Translations under genes and position numbers: made by a program
Notes under the pieces: generated by a model
The model's database searches: none
What the model was told of the DNA's origin: nothing
What the model saw: the letters and a program-made list of their open reading frames with translations, nothing else
NCBI GenBank assembly: GCA_963707905.1
Contig: CAVPSA010000048.1
Location: 62,001 to 126,000 of the forward strand
Reading direction: 5' to 3'
DNA: 64,000 bases
Origin: DASXKD01 sp963707905
Lineage (GTDB): Bacteria > Actinomycetota > Actinomycetes > Streptosporangiales > Streptosporangiaceae
Shown: in pieces, positions 16,929-25,053 of the stretch
How the letters are laid out: the number at the start of each line of letters is the position of its first letter
Numbering within the stretch: the first letter of the stretch is position 1

Positions 16929-17482
16929 CCGACGGCACCGCCGAGTTCCTGATCCGCCCGGCCTGCGAGGGTGACCTGGACGTCATCGCCGGGTTCGAAA
17001 TCGACATCGCCCGGGCGTCGTTCGGCGACGAGGCGATCGAGGACGCGGCGCTGCACCGCAGGCGGGTAGCTGCCGCGCTCGGCAAGCCGGGCGAGGTCAC
17101 GCTCGTCGCGGTGGCTGTGCAGCGGGAAAGTGAAGCGGGAATGCGGAGGCAGGCGGGGGGTGGGGGCGATGGCGCACCGGTGGGCTGGGCCTGGCTGTCC
17201 GGGCGCACCAACTCACTGACCGGCGCCAGGTACGGCAACTTCCGGTCGCTGGCCACCGCCGACGTGCCGGGCCGCGGCACCGTCGCTGAGCTGCTGATGG
17301 CCGCGGTGGTGCAGGCGGCGGCACAGGCCGGTTACACGCACCTCACCGGCAAGACGCACGCCCGCAACCTGGGCATGCGGGCGCTGTACCGGAAGTTCGG
17401 CTTCGAGGCCACGCACCTGACGATGGAGTGGCGGCCGGGTGCCCCCACCGCGGGCGAGCCGGGCGGGGAGGCGGGCCGGTGA
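16925..17482 (+). CDS. GNAT-family N-acetyltransferase
   Basis: A 185-residue single GNAT domain. It has N-terminal FLIRPACEGDLDVI, an acetyl-CoA-loop region VPGRGTVAELLMAAVVQ near residue 118, and C-terminal THARNLGMRALYRKFGFEA, typical of the family. The start overlaps bpsA (ATGA) and the end overlaps the FkbH gene (GTGA), so it is part of the unit. Acetylation or acyl transfer to a polyamine made by BpsA is an attractive guess. A purine-rich repeat inserts about 15 residues (RESEAGMRRQAGGGG) in frame, between two strands at about 67-81. Confidence 0.78.
   Translation: MTDGTAEFLIRPACEGDLDVIAGFEIDIARASFGDEAIEDAALHRRRVAAALGKPGEVTLVAVAVQRESEAGMRRQAGGGGDGAPVGWAWLSGRTNSLTGARYGNFRSLATADVPGRGTVAELLMAAVVQAAAQAGYTHLTGKTHARNLGMRALYRKFGFEATHLTMEWRPGAPTAGEPGGEAGR
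17123..17166 (+). repeat. purine-rich dispersed repeat inside the GNAT gene (family C)
   Basis: GCGGGAAAGTGAAGCGGGAA then TGCGGAGGCAGGCG6TG5 aligns almost base for base with 32489-32534 in uvrC. It is in frame and encodes a Gly/Arg-rich loop not expected in a GNAT domain. Confidence 0.75.
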
Positions 17483-18846
17483 CCACCGCCGCGCCACGCC
17501 TGGTCAAGTGCGTGGTCTGGGACATCGACAACACCCTGCTCGACGGGGTCTACCTGGAGTCGGGGGACACTCCGCCGGCCGCGAACCCGGCCATGGCCGG
17601 GGCACTGACCGATCTCGCCTCCCGCGGGATCCTGCATGCGATCGCGAGCAAGAACCCCCCACAGGCCGCGGTGCACGCCGCCGCGGTGACCGGTGCCCGG
17701 TTCGCGGCCGTGGAGTGTGGCTGGGGCGCGAAATCCGGCGCGCTGGCCCGCATCGCCGCGGACCTCGCGATCGGCACCGACGCGCTCGCCTTCGTGGATG
17801 ACGACCCCTACGAGCGCGCCGAGGTCGGCGCGCAGCTTCCCGAGGTGCTCGTGCTCGCGCCGGACGAGGTCACGGATGCGGCCGGCTGGCCGGAGTTCGG
17901 TGCCGCCGCGGTGACCGACGAGGCCCGCGGGCGGGGGCAGATGTACGCGGCCCGGCGCCGCCGCCAGGCTGCGGAGCGGGCCTTCGGCGGGAGCCGGGAG
18001 GAATTCCTGGCCTCGGCCGGCACCGAGGTCACGATCGCCGCCGCAACCATGGCGGACGTGCCGCGGCTGCACGAGCTGGCCGCGCGCACCCGGCAGTTCA
18101 ACTCGGCCGGGCAGGCCATGGCCGAGGCGGAGTTCGCCTCGCTGATCGCGGCGCCGGGCACCGACGTCGCCACCGTGCGGCTCCGCGACGCCTTCGGCGA
18201 CGACGGCATCGTGGGTGCCTGCGTGACCAGCCACGACCGCGACGGCACCTGGACCGTGCGGCTGCTGATGATGTCCTGCCGCGCGATGGGGCGGGGGGTC
18301 ATCGGCGCCCTGCTCGCCTGGGTCACCCGGTCGGCGGCCCGTGCGGGCGCGCCCGAGGTGGCCGTCCGGTGCGTGCTGACCGAGCGGAACGTGCCGCTGC
18401 GGCTGGCGCTGACCGGGGCCGGGTTCCGTGCCGGGCCCCCGGCAGGACCGGAGCACGGTGCCGCGGCTGGCGCGGTGTTCCGCCGGGGCACTGGCGCCCC
18501 GCTGCCGGAGCTTCCGGCGTGGGTGCGGGTCCCGGGCACGCCAGAGCAGGCGGGCAGCGGCACGGCCGGGGCGGAGCCGGATCCGGCCGGGCAGGCCGGC
18601 CCGGTCATCGCCGAGCTGCGGCAGATCCTGGCCCGTATCACCGGCCGGGCCGAACTGGCCGGGCTGCCCGCCGGGGCGCCGCTGTTCGGCGACGCGGTGG
18701 CCCTGGACTCGCTCACCGGCACACTGCTGCTGCGGGAGGTCCAGCGCCGCTTCGGGGTGGACGTGGCCGGCACCGACCTGAACCTGGACGCGCTGGCCAC
18801 CCTGGGCACGCTGGCGGCGTTCATCGCCGGGCAGGGGGGCTCATGA
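17479..18846 (+). CDS. FkbH-like HAD-IIIC / GNAT / acyl carrier protein fusion
   Basis: A 455-residue three-part protein. Residues 1-140 are a HAD-IIIC domain with KCVVWDIDNTLLDG, the second motif IASKNPP, and FVDDDPYERAEV. Residues about 185-330 form the GNAT-like half typical of FkbH proteins (QFNSAGQ, then VRCVLTERN). After a Pro-rich linker, residues about 375-452 are an acyl carrier domain, with the phosphopantetheine Ser in VALDSLTG. FkbH proteins take a glyceryl unit from 1,3-bisphosphoglycerate and load it on a carrier protein. Here the carrier is fused. The GTG start overlaps the GNAT gene, and the end overlaps the PPTase gene that should activate the carrier. The true substrate is unproven. 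Confidence 0.82.
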   Translation: MTTAAPRLVKCVVWDIDNTLLDGVYLESGDTPPAANPAMAGALTDLASRGILHAIASKNPPQAAVHAAAVTGARFAAVECGWGAKSGALARIAADLAIGTDALAFVDDDPYERAEVGAQLPEVLVLAPDEVTDAAGWPEFGAAAVTDEARGRGQMYAARRRRQAAERAFGGSREEFLASAGTEVTIAAATMADVPRLHELAARTRQFNSAGQAMAEAEFASLIAAPGTDVATVRLRDAFGDDGIVGACVTSHDRDGTWTVRLLMMSCRAMGRGVIGALLAWVTRSAARAGAPEVAVRCVLTERNVPLRLALTGAGFRAGPPAGPEHGAAAGAVFRRGTGAPLPELPAWVRVPGTPEQAGSGTAGAEPDPAGQAGPVIAELRQILARITGRAELAGLPAGAPLFGDAVALDSLTGTLLLREVQRRFGVDVAGTDLNLDALATLGTLAAFIAGQGGS

Positions 18847-19664
18847 CTACGGCATCGGGCCGTCCCGGGACGGCCGGCGCGTCCCGGGCAGCCGACCCGG
18901 CCGACCAGACGGCCGAGGTGTCCTGGTTCGACACCAGGGAGATCACCCTGAGCCGGTCGGACCTGGCCGAGCTGGACGCGCGGGAGAAGGCACGGGCGGC
19001 CGCGTTCGTGTTCCCGGCCGACCGGCACCGCTACCAGGTCGCCCATGTGATGCTGCGCCGGGTGCTTGCCGATCACCTGGGCACCGATCCAAGCCGCCTG
19101 GCCTTCGGCCGCCAGCACTGCCCCACCTGCGGTGGCCCGGCGGGCAAGCCCGTGCTGGCCGGCCTGTACGCCCCGGACACCGAAGGTGCCCAGCCCGGTA
19201 ACGGCGCCTGGCCCGGCCTGTCCTTCTCCCTGGCCCACTCCGGCGAGGCCGTGGCCATCGCGGTGGCCCGCGGCCCGGTCGGCATCGACGTGGAGCGGGA
19301 GGCCACCGGGTGCGTGTGCTCGCTGGCCTCGGCCATGCACGCCGACGACGCCGCGGCCGTGGCGGTGCTGCCGGAACCGGAGCGGCATCTTGCGGTGATC
19401 CGCTGGTGGGTGCGGGCCGAGGCGGTGCTCAAGTGCGCCGGCACCGGCATCGCGCACGGCATGGACGCGTTCCCGGTGCTTGGCCCCCCGGTGCGCAGCC
19501 GGGTCCCGCCCGGGCCGCGGCTGCCGTTGGAGCCCGACGTGCCCGGCTGGGCCGCCGCGGCCGGGTGCTCGTTCGCGGCCCTGTCGGCGCCCAGGGGCTA
19601 CCAGGCGGCGCTGGCCCTGCCGGGGCTGCGGCTGATCCGGTACCGCTGGGGGCCGGACCGCTGA
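18843..19664 (+). CDS. Sfp-type 4'-phosphopantetheinyl transferase
   Basis: A 273-residue PPTase that moves phosphopantetheine from CoA to a carrier-protein serine. Diagnostic blocks are SFSLAHSGEAVAIAVA near residue 127, VGIDVEREA (metal-binding Asp and Glu), and WWVRAEAVLKCAGTGI, which is the (W/F)XXKEA-like motif with Arg at the usual Lys position. A Cys-rich insert HCPTCGGPAGKPV lies before the core and is common in actinobacterial versions. ATGA overlap with the FkbH-ACP gene implies that it modifies that carrier. The preceding three genes and this one read as a single transcription unit. Confidence 0.88.
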   Translation: MTTASGRPGTAGASRAADPADQTAEVSWFDTREITLSRSDLAELDAREKARAAAFVFPADRHRYQVAHVMLRRVLADHLGTDPSRLAFGRQHCPTCGGPAGKPVLAGLYAPDTEGAQPGNGAWPGLSFSLAHSGEAVAIAVARGPVGIDVEREATGCVCSLASAMHADDAAAVAVLPEPERHLAVIRWWVRAEAVLKCAGTGIAHGMDAFPVLGPPVRSRVPPGPRLPLEPDVPGWAAAAGCSFAALSAPRGYQAALALPGLRLIRYRWGPDR

Positions 19665-19703
19665 CCGGCTCGTCCCCGGCCTTCACGCGGCGCCCGCGCC
19701 CGG

Positions 19704-19719
19704 TAGTCTCGCACGAGAC
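19704..19719 (+). promoter_or_regulatory. possible -10 box with overlapping inverted repeat before the thiolase gene
   Basis: TAGTCT (19704-19709) fits TANNNT and overlaps GTCTCG-CA-CGAGAC (19706-19719), an inverted repeat that could be an operator. No clear -35 is visible, so the call is tentative. Confidence 0.3.
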
Positions 19720-19731
19720 GGGAGGTGGGCC

Positions 19732-20976
19732 ATGACCGTTGGGCGGGGTGGTGGGGCCGGAACTAGCGCTGCGCGGGGTGGTGGGGCCGGAACTAGCGCT
19801 GTCTATGCGGTGGATGCGTGCCGCACACCGGTGGGGAAGATCAAGGGAGCGCTCGCCGCCATCCGCCCCGATCACCTGTCCGCGGATGTCATCGCCGGGC
19901 TGCTCGCCCGCAACCGGTGGCTGGATCCGGCGCGGATCGACGACGTGTACTGGGGTGCCGCCAACCAGGCGGGGGAGGACAACAGGAACGTGGCCAGGAT
20001 GGCGGCGCTGCTGGCCGGCCTCCCGGTGGAGATCCCTGGTGCCACGGTGAACCGGCTGTGCGGCTCGGGCATGGAGGCGATCGCCTGTGCCGCCCGGGCC
20101 ATCGCCGCGGGCGAGGCCGAGGTATGCCTGGCCGGTGGGGCGGAGTCGATGACCCGCGCGCCGTTCGTGCTGCCCCGGGCCGAGGGACCGTTCCCGCGGG
20201 AGGCCGGTGTCGCCGACACCCGGCTCGGCTGGCGGCTGGTCAGCCCCCGGATGGCCGAGATGTACCCCCCGATCACCCTCGGCGAGACCGCGGAGAACGT
20301 GGCCGACCGCTACCAGGTGACCAGGGGGCGCCAGGACGAGTTCGCGCTGCTCAGCCACCAGCGGGCGGCCGCCGCGCGGGACGCGGGCCGGTTCGCCGGC
20401 GAGATCGTCCCGGTGACCACCCCGGCCGGGGAGGTGACCCTTGACGAAGGCATACGGGACGACCTCACCCTGGCCGAGCTGGCCGCCAAGCGGCCCGCCT
20501 TCCGCCGCGACGGCACCGTGACCGGGGGGAACTCCTCCCCGCTCAACGACGGGGCGGCGGTGGTCCTGCTGGTGTCGCAGCGCGTGCTGTCGGGCGGCGC
20601 GCCGGAACCGATGGCCCGGTACGCGGGCACCGCGGCGGCGGGCGTGCACCCGGACTACATGGGCATCGGCCCGGTCCCTGCCATGGGCAAGGTGCTGGCC
20701 AGGGCCGGCTGGCAGGCGGACGCGCTGGACCTGGTCGAGGTCAACGAGGCATTCGCGGCCCAGGCGGTGGCCGTGGCCGACGAGCTCAAGCTCGACCCGG
20801 GCCGGCTGAACGTCAACGGCGGCGCGATCGCGATCGGCCACCCGCTCGGCTGCTCCGGCGCCCGGATCACCACCACCCTGCTGCACGAGCTGCGCCGCCG
20901 CGGCGCCAGCCGGGCGGCGGCCACCATGTGCATCGGCGTCGGCCAGGGCGTCGCCACCTTGTGGGAAAGCAGCTGA
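19732..20976 (+). CDS. thiolase, acetyl-CoA C-acyltransferase family
   Basis: A 414-residue degradative-type thiolase, probably beta-ketoacyl-CoA thiolase. The nucleophile Cys is in VNRLCGSGMEA, and the general bases are the His of GGAIAIGHPLG and the Cys of TMCIGVGQG. Fold markers include DACRTPVGK and LVEVNEAFAAQ. The ATG follows GGGAGGTGGGCC. Residues 4-23 (GRGGGAGTSAARGGGAGTSA) are two copies of the 30-bp repeat and push the normal start (VYAVDACRTP) inward by about 20 residues. No partner dehydrogenase or hydratase is next to it, so its pathway is not shown. Confidence 0.88.
   Translation: MTVGRGGGAGTSAARGGGAGTSAVYAVDACRTPVGKIKGALAAIRPDHLSADVIAGLLARNRWLDPARIDDVYWGAANQAGEDNRNVARMAALLAGLPVEIPGATVNRLCGSGMEAIACAARAIAAGEAEVCLAGGAESMTRAPFVLPRAEGPFPREAGVADTRLGWRLVSPRMAEMYPPITLGETAENVADRYQVTRGRQDEFALLSHQRAAAARDAGRFAGEIVPVTTPAGEVTLDEGIRDDLTLAELAAKRPAFRRDGTVTGGNSSPLNDGAAVVLLVSQRVLSGGAPEPMARYAGTAAAGVHPDYMGIGPVPAMGKVLARAGWQADALDLVEVNEAFAAQAVAVADELKLDPGRLNVNGGAIAIGHPLGCSGARITTTLLHELRRRGASRAAATMCIGVGQGVATLWESS
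19741..19800 (+). repeat. 30-bp tandem repeat, two units, at the 5' end of the thiolase gene (family B)
   Basis: Two perfect-length units, 19741-19770 and 19771-19800, read G(G/C)GCGGGGTGGTGGGGC, then CGGAACTAGCGCT. They differ at one position and start three codons after the ATG. Confidence 0.85.
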
Positions 20977-20984
20977 GGCACCCA

Positions 20985-21647
20985 GTGGAGCCAGCAGGGC
21001 GCGGCCCAGGCGCTGGCACCGTGATCCGGGATCCGGGAGATCGCGTCCTCACCGTGCCGAATGCGATCAGCATGGCGCGGCTGGCCGGGGTCCCGGTGTT
21101 CCTGTGGCTGGTACTCGTCCCGCAGGCGGACTGGTGGGCGGTCGGCCTGCTGATCGCGGCGGGCTTTTCCGACTGGCTGGACGGCAAGCTCGCCCGGGCG
21201 TGGAACCAGCAGAGCCGCCTCGGCCAGGTGCTCGACCCCGCCGCGGACCGGCTGTACATCGCGGCCACCCTGATCGCGCTGGCGGTGCGGGCGATCATCC
21301 CGTGGTGGCTGGTCGCCGTCCTGGTGTCCAGGGAGCTGGTGCTCGGCGTGACCCTGCTCGTGCTGCGGCGGCACTCCATCGGCCCGCTCCAGGTCAGCTT
21401 CCTGGGGAAGGCGGCCACCCTGTGCCTGCTCTACGCGTTCCCGCTGCTGTTCCTCGGCTCCCATGACGGCACCGCCGCGCTGGCCGCACGGGTCACCGGT
21501 TGGGCCTTTGCAATCTGGGGGAGTGCCCTTTACTGGTGGGCGGCCGGGCTGTACCTCGCGCAGGCGCGGCAGGTCATCGCCGCAGTGGGCCCCGATGAGA
21601 CGGCCGGCCAGCAGCCCCCTGGCCCGGCAGCCACAGCCCGGCCATGA
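20985..21647 (+). CDS. CDP-alcohol phosphatidyltransferase, probable eukaryotic-type cardiolipin synthase
   Basis: A 220-residue membrane enzyme. The CDP-alcohol motif DG-X2-AR-X8-9-G-X3-D-X3-D is complete in WLDGKLARAW, then GQVLDPAADRL. About five hydrophobic segments surround it. It condenses a CDP-linked lipid with an alcohol. In Streptomyces coelicolor the gene directly before the mannose-1-P guanylyltransferase homologue encodes a eukaryotic-type cardiolipin synthase, and the same order here supports that role; phosphatidylglycerophosphate synthase is the alternative. The start is uncertain: GTG at 20985, 8 bases after the thiolase stop, was chosen over later GTGs. Confidence 0.78.
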   Translation: MEPAGRGPGAGTVIRDPGDRVLTVPNAISMARLAGVPVFLWLVLVPQADWWAVGLLIAAGFSDWLDGKLARAWNQQSRLGQVLDPAADRLYIAATLIALAVRAIIPWWLVAVLVSRELVLGVTLLVLRRHSIGPLQVSFLGKAATLCLLYAFPLLFLGSHDGTAALAARVTGWAFAIWGSALYWWAAGLYLAQARQVIAAVGPDETAGQQPPGPAATARP

Positions 21648-21652
21648 TAAGG

Positions 21653-21664
21653 GCTTAGCTAAGC
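21653..21664. promoter_or_regulatory. 12-bp perfect palindrome before the guanylyltransferase-like gene
   Basis: GCTTAGCTAAGC is fully self-complementary and lies 23 bases before the GTG start, in an otherwise GC-rich stretch. It may be a dimeric regulator site, or the AT-rich part of a promoter. Confidence 0.3.
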
Positions 21665-21687
21665 ATCCGAAGGGAGACGCGCAGGAC

Positions 21688-24186
21688 GTGAAGGCACTGG
21701 TGATGGCGGGCGGAGAGGGGACGAGGCTGCGGCCGATGACCGCCAATCAGCCCAAACCGCTGCTTCCCGTGGTCAACAAACCGATCATGGAGCACGTGCT
21801 GGGCCTGCTCAAACGGCACGGGTTCACCGAGACCGTGGTCACTCTCCAGTTCTTCGCCCCGCTCGTCCGCAACTACTTCGGTGACGGCGAAGACGTCGGG
21901 ATGAGCCTGCAGTACGCGACCGAGGAGATACCCCTCGGAACGGCCGGGAGCGTGAAGAACGCCGAGGATGCGCTGCGGTCCGGGCCGTTCCTGGTGATCT
22001 CCGGGGACGCACTGACCGATATCGACCTGTCGGCCATGGTCGCCTACCACAAGAAGCAGGGCGCCCTGGTGACGGTGGGCCTCACCCGGGTCCCCAACCC
22101 ACTCGAATTCGGCATCATCATCGTGGACGACGAGGGCCGCATTCAGCGCTTCCTGGAGAAGCCCACCTGGGGCCAGGTGTTCTCGGACACCGTCAACACC
22201 GGTATCTACGTGATGGAGCCCGAGGTGCTCGCCGAGGTGCCGGCCGGGGAGCCGGTGGACTGGTCCGGCGACGTGTTCCCCCGGCTGGTCAAGGCGGGCG
22301 CGCCGCTGCACGGCTGGGTGGCCGAAGCGTACTGGCAGGACGTCGGGACGCATGAGAGCTACCTGAAGGCCCAGGCGGACGTGCTGTCCGGCCAGGTGGA
22401 AGCGGACATCGACGGGTTCGAGATCTCCCCGGGGGTCTGGGTGGCCGAGGGCGCCGAGGTGGACTCGGAGGCGCTGCTCACCGGGCCGCTGTGCATCGGG
22501 GAGTACGCCAAGATCGAAGCGGGCGCGGAACTTCGCGAGTTCACCGTCGTGGGCAGCAACGTCGTGGTGAAGGAGGGCGCGTTCCTGCACCGGGCCGTGG
22601 TGCACAACAACGTGTTCATCGGCCCGGGCGTCACCCTGCGCGGCTGCGTCATCTGCAAGAAGACCGACGTGATGGCGTCGGCCCGGATCGAGGAGGGCGC
22701 GATCGTCGGCGACGAGTGCCTGATCGAGCCGGAGGCCTACCTGTCCGCCGGGGTGAAGGTGTACCCGTTCAAGACCATCGAGGCCGGCGCGGTGGTGAAC
22801 ACGAGCGTGATCTGGGAATCGTCCGCGCAGCGCACGCTGTTCGGCCCCCGGGGCGTGTCCGGCCTGGTCAACGTGGAGATCACCGCGGAGCTTTGCGTGC
22901 GCCTGGCCGGTGCCTACGCCAGCACGCTGCGCAAGGGCGCCACCGTCACCACCTCGCGTGACGTTTCCCGGGGCGCCCGCGCACTGAAGCGGGCCATGCA
23001 CGGCGCGCTCAACGCCAGCGCGATCAATGTGGTGGACCTGGAGGCCCAGCCGCTATCCGTGGCCCGCTTCCACACGGCCCGCAGCGACGCCAGCGGCGGC
23101 ATCGCGCTGCGCACCACCCCCGGCGATCCCCAGTCGATCGACATCATCTTCCTCGACGAGCGCGGCGCCGACCTGTCCCCGGCGGCCTGCCGCAAGCTCG
23201 AGCGGGTGTTCTCCCGGCAGGAGTACCGGCGGGCCTTCCCAGGTGAGATCGCCGAGCTGATCTATCCGCCCCGTGTGGTCGAGGCCTACACGGCCGAGCT
23301 GCTGCGTTGCGTGGACATGTCGGGCGTGCAGGACGCCGGGCTCAAGGTGGTGCTTGACTGCGCCGGCGGCACCGCCGCACTGGTGCTGCCCGCACTCCTG
23401 GGCCGGATCGGCGTCGATGTCCATACGCTCAACAACCGGCTCGACGAGCAGCAGCCGACCCAGACCCTGGCCCAGCTCCGGGCAGACATGCAGCGCCTGG
23501 CCGAGGTGGTCGCGTCCTCGCGGGCCGCATTCGGGGTCCGGTTCGACCAGGTCGGAGAGCGCATCCACCTCGTGGACGACCGGGGAGCGATGATCAGCGA
23601 CGACCGGGCGCTGCTTGTGCTGCTCGACCTGATCGCCGCCGAGCGGCGGGCCGGCCGGGTCGCGCTGCCCGTCACCACCACCCGGGTGGCCGAGCAGGTG
23701 TGCAAGTTCCACGGCGTCCAGGTGAGCTGGACACCCACCTCGCAGCGCGGGATCCCCGAGGCCGCCGCCAACGACGACGTGATCTTCGGCGCGGATGGGC
23801 GGGGCGGGTTCGTGGTGCCTGAGTTCAGCCGGAACCTCGACGGCATCGCGGCGTTCGTCTGGCTGCTCGGCCTGGTCGCCCGGACCAGGCTTACGCTCAG
23901 CCAGATCGACGCCCGCATCCCCCAGGCGCACTTGTTCAGGCGCTCCATGCCCACCCCCTGGGTGGCGAAGGGCAGTGTCATGCGCACGGTGATGGAGGCC
24001 GCCGACGACCGCGAGGTGGATATCACGGACGGAGTCAGGATCATCGAGCCCGACGGTAGCTGGATCCTCGTGCTGCCCGACCCCGCGGAGGCGATCACCC
24101 ACCTGTGGGCCGAGGGCGCCGACGCCGACGTGGCGCAGGATCTGCTCAATCGCTGGGCCGACGTGGTGGAACAGGCGGGCACCTGA
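21688..24186 (+). CDS. mannose-1-phosphate guanylyltransferase-like protein with degenerate phosphomannomutase domain
   Basis: An 832-residue fusion. Residues 1-240 are a nucleotidyltransferase with MAGGEGTRLRPMT and the sugar-site region VISGDALTDIDL. Residues 255-375 form a left-handed beta helix (EAGAELREFTVVG). From about 385 there is a phosphohexomutase-like part whose hallmark loops are changed: the phosphoserine loop TASHNP is absent (HTARSDASGGIAL instead), the metal loop DGDGDR appears as RFDQVGERI, and the sugar loop is FGADGRGGFVVPEF. The first domain probably makes GDP-mannose or a similar NDP-sugar, while the mutase part is likely regulatory. The GTG start fits the motif spacing. 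Orthologues occupy the same place in Streptomyces. Confidence 0.85.
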   Translation: MKALVMAGGEGTRLRPMTANQPKPLLPVVNKPIMEHVLGLLKRHGFTETVVTLQFFAPLVRNYFGDGEDVGMSLQYATEEIPLGTAGSVKNAEDALRSGPFLVISGDALTDIDLSAMVAYHKKQGALVTVGLTRVPNPLEFGIIIVDDEGRIQRFLEKPTWGQVFSDTVNTGIYVMEPEVLAEVPAGEPVDWSGDVFPRLVKAGAPLHGWVAEAYWQDVGTHESYLKAQADVLSGQVEADIDGFEISPGVWVAEGAEVDSEALLTGPLCIGEYAKIEAGAELREFTVVGSNVVVKEGAFLHRAVVHNNVFIGPGVTLRGCVICKKTDVMASARIEEGAIVGDECLIEPEAYLSAGVKVYPFKTIEAGAVVNTSVIWESSAQRTLFGPRGVSGLVNVEITAELCVRLAGAYASTLRKGATVTTSRDVSRGARALKRAMHGALNASAINVVDLEAQPLSVARFHTARSDASGGIALRTTPGDPQSIDIIFLDERGADLSPAACRKLERVFSRQEYRRAFPGEIAELIYPPRVVEAYTAELLRCVDMSGVQDAGLKVVLDCAGGTAALVLPALLGRIGVDVHTLNNRLDEQQPTQTLAQLRADMQRLAEVVASSRAAFGVRFDQVGERIHLVDDRGAMISDDRALLVLLDLIAAERRAGRVALPVTTTRVAEQVCKFHGVQVSWTPTSQRGIPEAAANDDVIFGADGRGGFVVPEFSRNLDGIAAFVWLLGLVARTRLTLSQIDARIPQAHLFRRSMPTPWVAKGSVMRTVMEAADDREVDITDGVRIIEPDGSWILVLPDPAEAITHLWAEGADADVAQDLLNRWADVVEQAGT

Positions 24187-24510
24187 CCGCGGGAACACGG
24201 CGGCACCCCCGCGGAGTTTGAGTGACCAGGACGGTTCTGCGCTGTCATGAGACAATCGCACCTTGCCTGATTACTCGCCGGGGAAATCCAGGGGGCGCCG
24301 GGAGTTCGATGTCGGAGGTTGCCCATGTGGCTAAGTCGGGGCTGGCGGCGCCGCCGCAGCCGCCGGGGCAGAAACGCGTGGCGCATGGACCAAGCACCGG
24401 TGTCGCAGGTAGCGTGGGCGCACGTACCGGAATTGACGCCACGAGCCGCGCCGGCGGAAGTGGTACCCGCGCCGAGCCCTTGGCCCGCGGAGGAGAGGCT
24501 GGACCAAGTG
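24187..24510. other. 324-base stretch without a recognised gene
   Basis: Forward frames run through this stretch but show no family features, and several overlap. In many actinomycetes DUF881-type genes precede the FHA gene; none is found here. It may be leader for the FHA gene. GGAGGAGAGG at 24489-24498 is the likely ribosome site region. Confidence 0.4.
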
Positions 24511-25053
24511 ATGCCGAGCGTCTACTGCGCCCGATGTGGGCGGGCGAGCCCGGAAGGGGCCCGCTTCTGCTCGCACTGCGGGGCACCGCTCGTGCGGGGC
24601 GGGGGGGAGCGGCCGGGCGAGAGCACCTCGACGATCTCGCTGGGCGGCACCGACCTGGCCGAGGGCGACTACGAGGAGCCGCTAGCGGAGGCGGCCGCGA
24701 CGGAGGCCCTCCCGGCCGGTACCGCGCTGCTCCTGGTGAAACGTGGCCCGAATGCGGGCAGCCGGTTCCTGCTGGACAGCGACCTCACAACGGTGGGCCG
24801 CCACCCGGGCAGCGACATCTTCCTCGATGACGTCACGGTGTCCCGGCGGCATGCGGAGTTCTACCGGCACGGGGCCGGGTTCATCGTGCGCGACGTGGGC
24901 AGCCTGAACGGCACCTACGTGAATCGTGAGCGGATCGAGGAGACCGCCCTGAACGACGGGGACGAGGTCCAGGTGGGCAAGTTCCGGCTGACGTTCCTCG
25001 GAGCCCGGCGCTCGCAGGCCGACCGTGGCGGAGGCGCACAGGTCGGGGCATGA
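24511..25053 (+). CDS. FHA-domain protein with N-terminal zinc ribbon (GarA/Fha-like)
   Basis: A 180-residue cytoplasmic signalling protein. An N-terminal zinc ribbon (YCARCGRASPEGARFCSHCG) is followed by an acidic linker with STSTISLGG, resembling the Thr phosphorylation site of GarA/OdhI. The FHA domain sits at about 95-170: VGRHPGSDIFLDD, VSRRHAEFYR, GSLNGTYVN. FHA domains bind phosphothreonine; GarA-type proteins control 2-oxoglutarate metabolism downstream of Ser/Thr kinases, and whether this one does is unknown. ATG 24511 (or GTG 24508) was chosen because upstream codons look non-coding. The end overlaps the MerR gene (ATGA). Confidence 0.82.
   Translation: MPSVYCARCGRASPEGARFCSHCGAPLVRGGGERPGESTSTISLGGTDLAEGDYEEPLAEAAATEALPAGTALLLVKRGPNAGSRFLLDSDLTTVGRHPGSDIFLDDVTVSRRHAEFYRHGAGFIVRDVGSLNGTYVNRERIEETALNDGDEVQVGKFRLTFLGARRSQADRGGGAQVGA

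Noticed and set aside
24319..24510. Extended N-terminus of the FHA protein
   Set aside because: The added residues (MPMWLSRGWRRRRS and following) look like random high-GC translation; the zinc ribbon begins right after ATG 24511.
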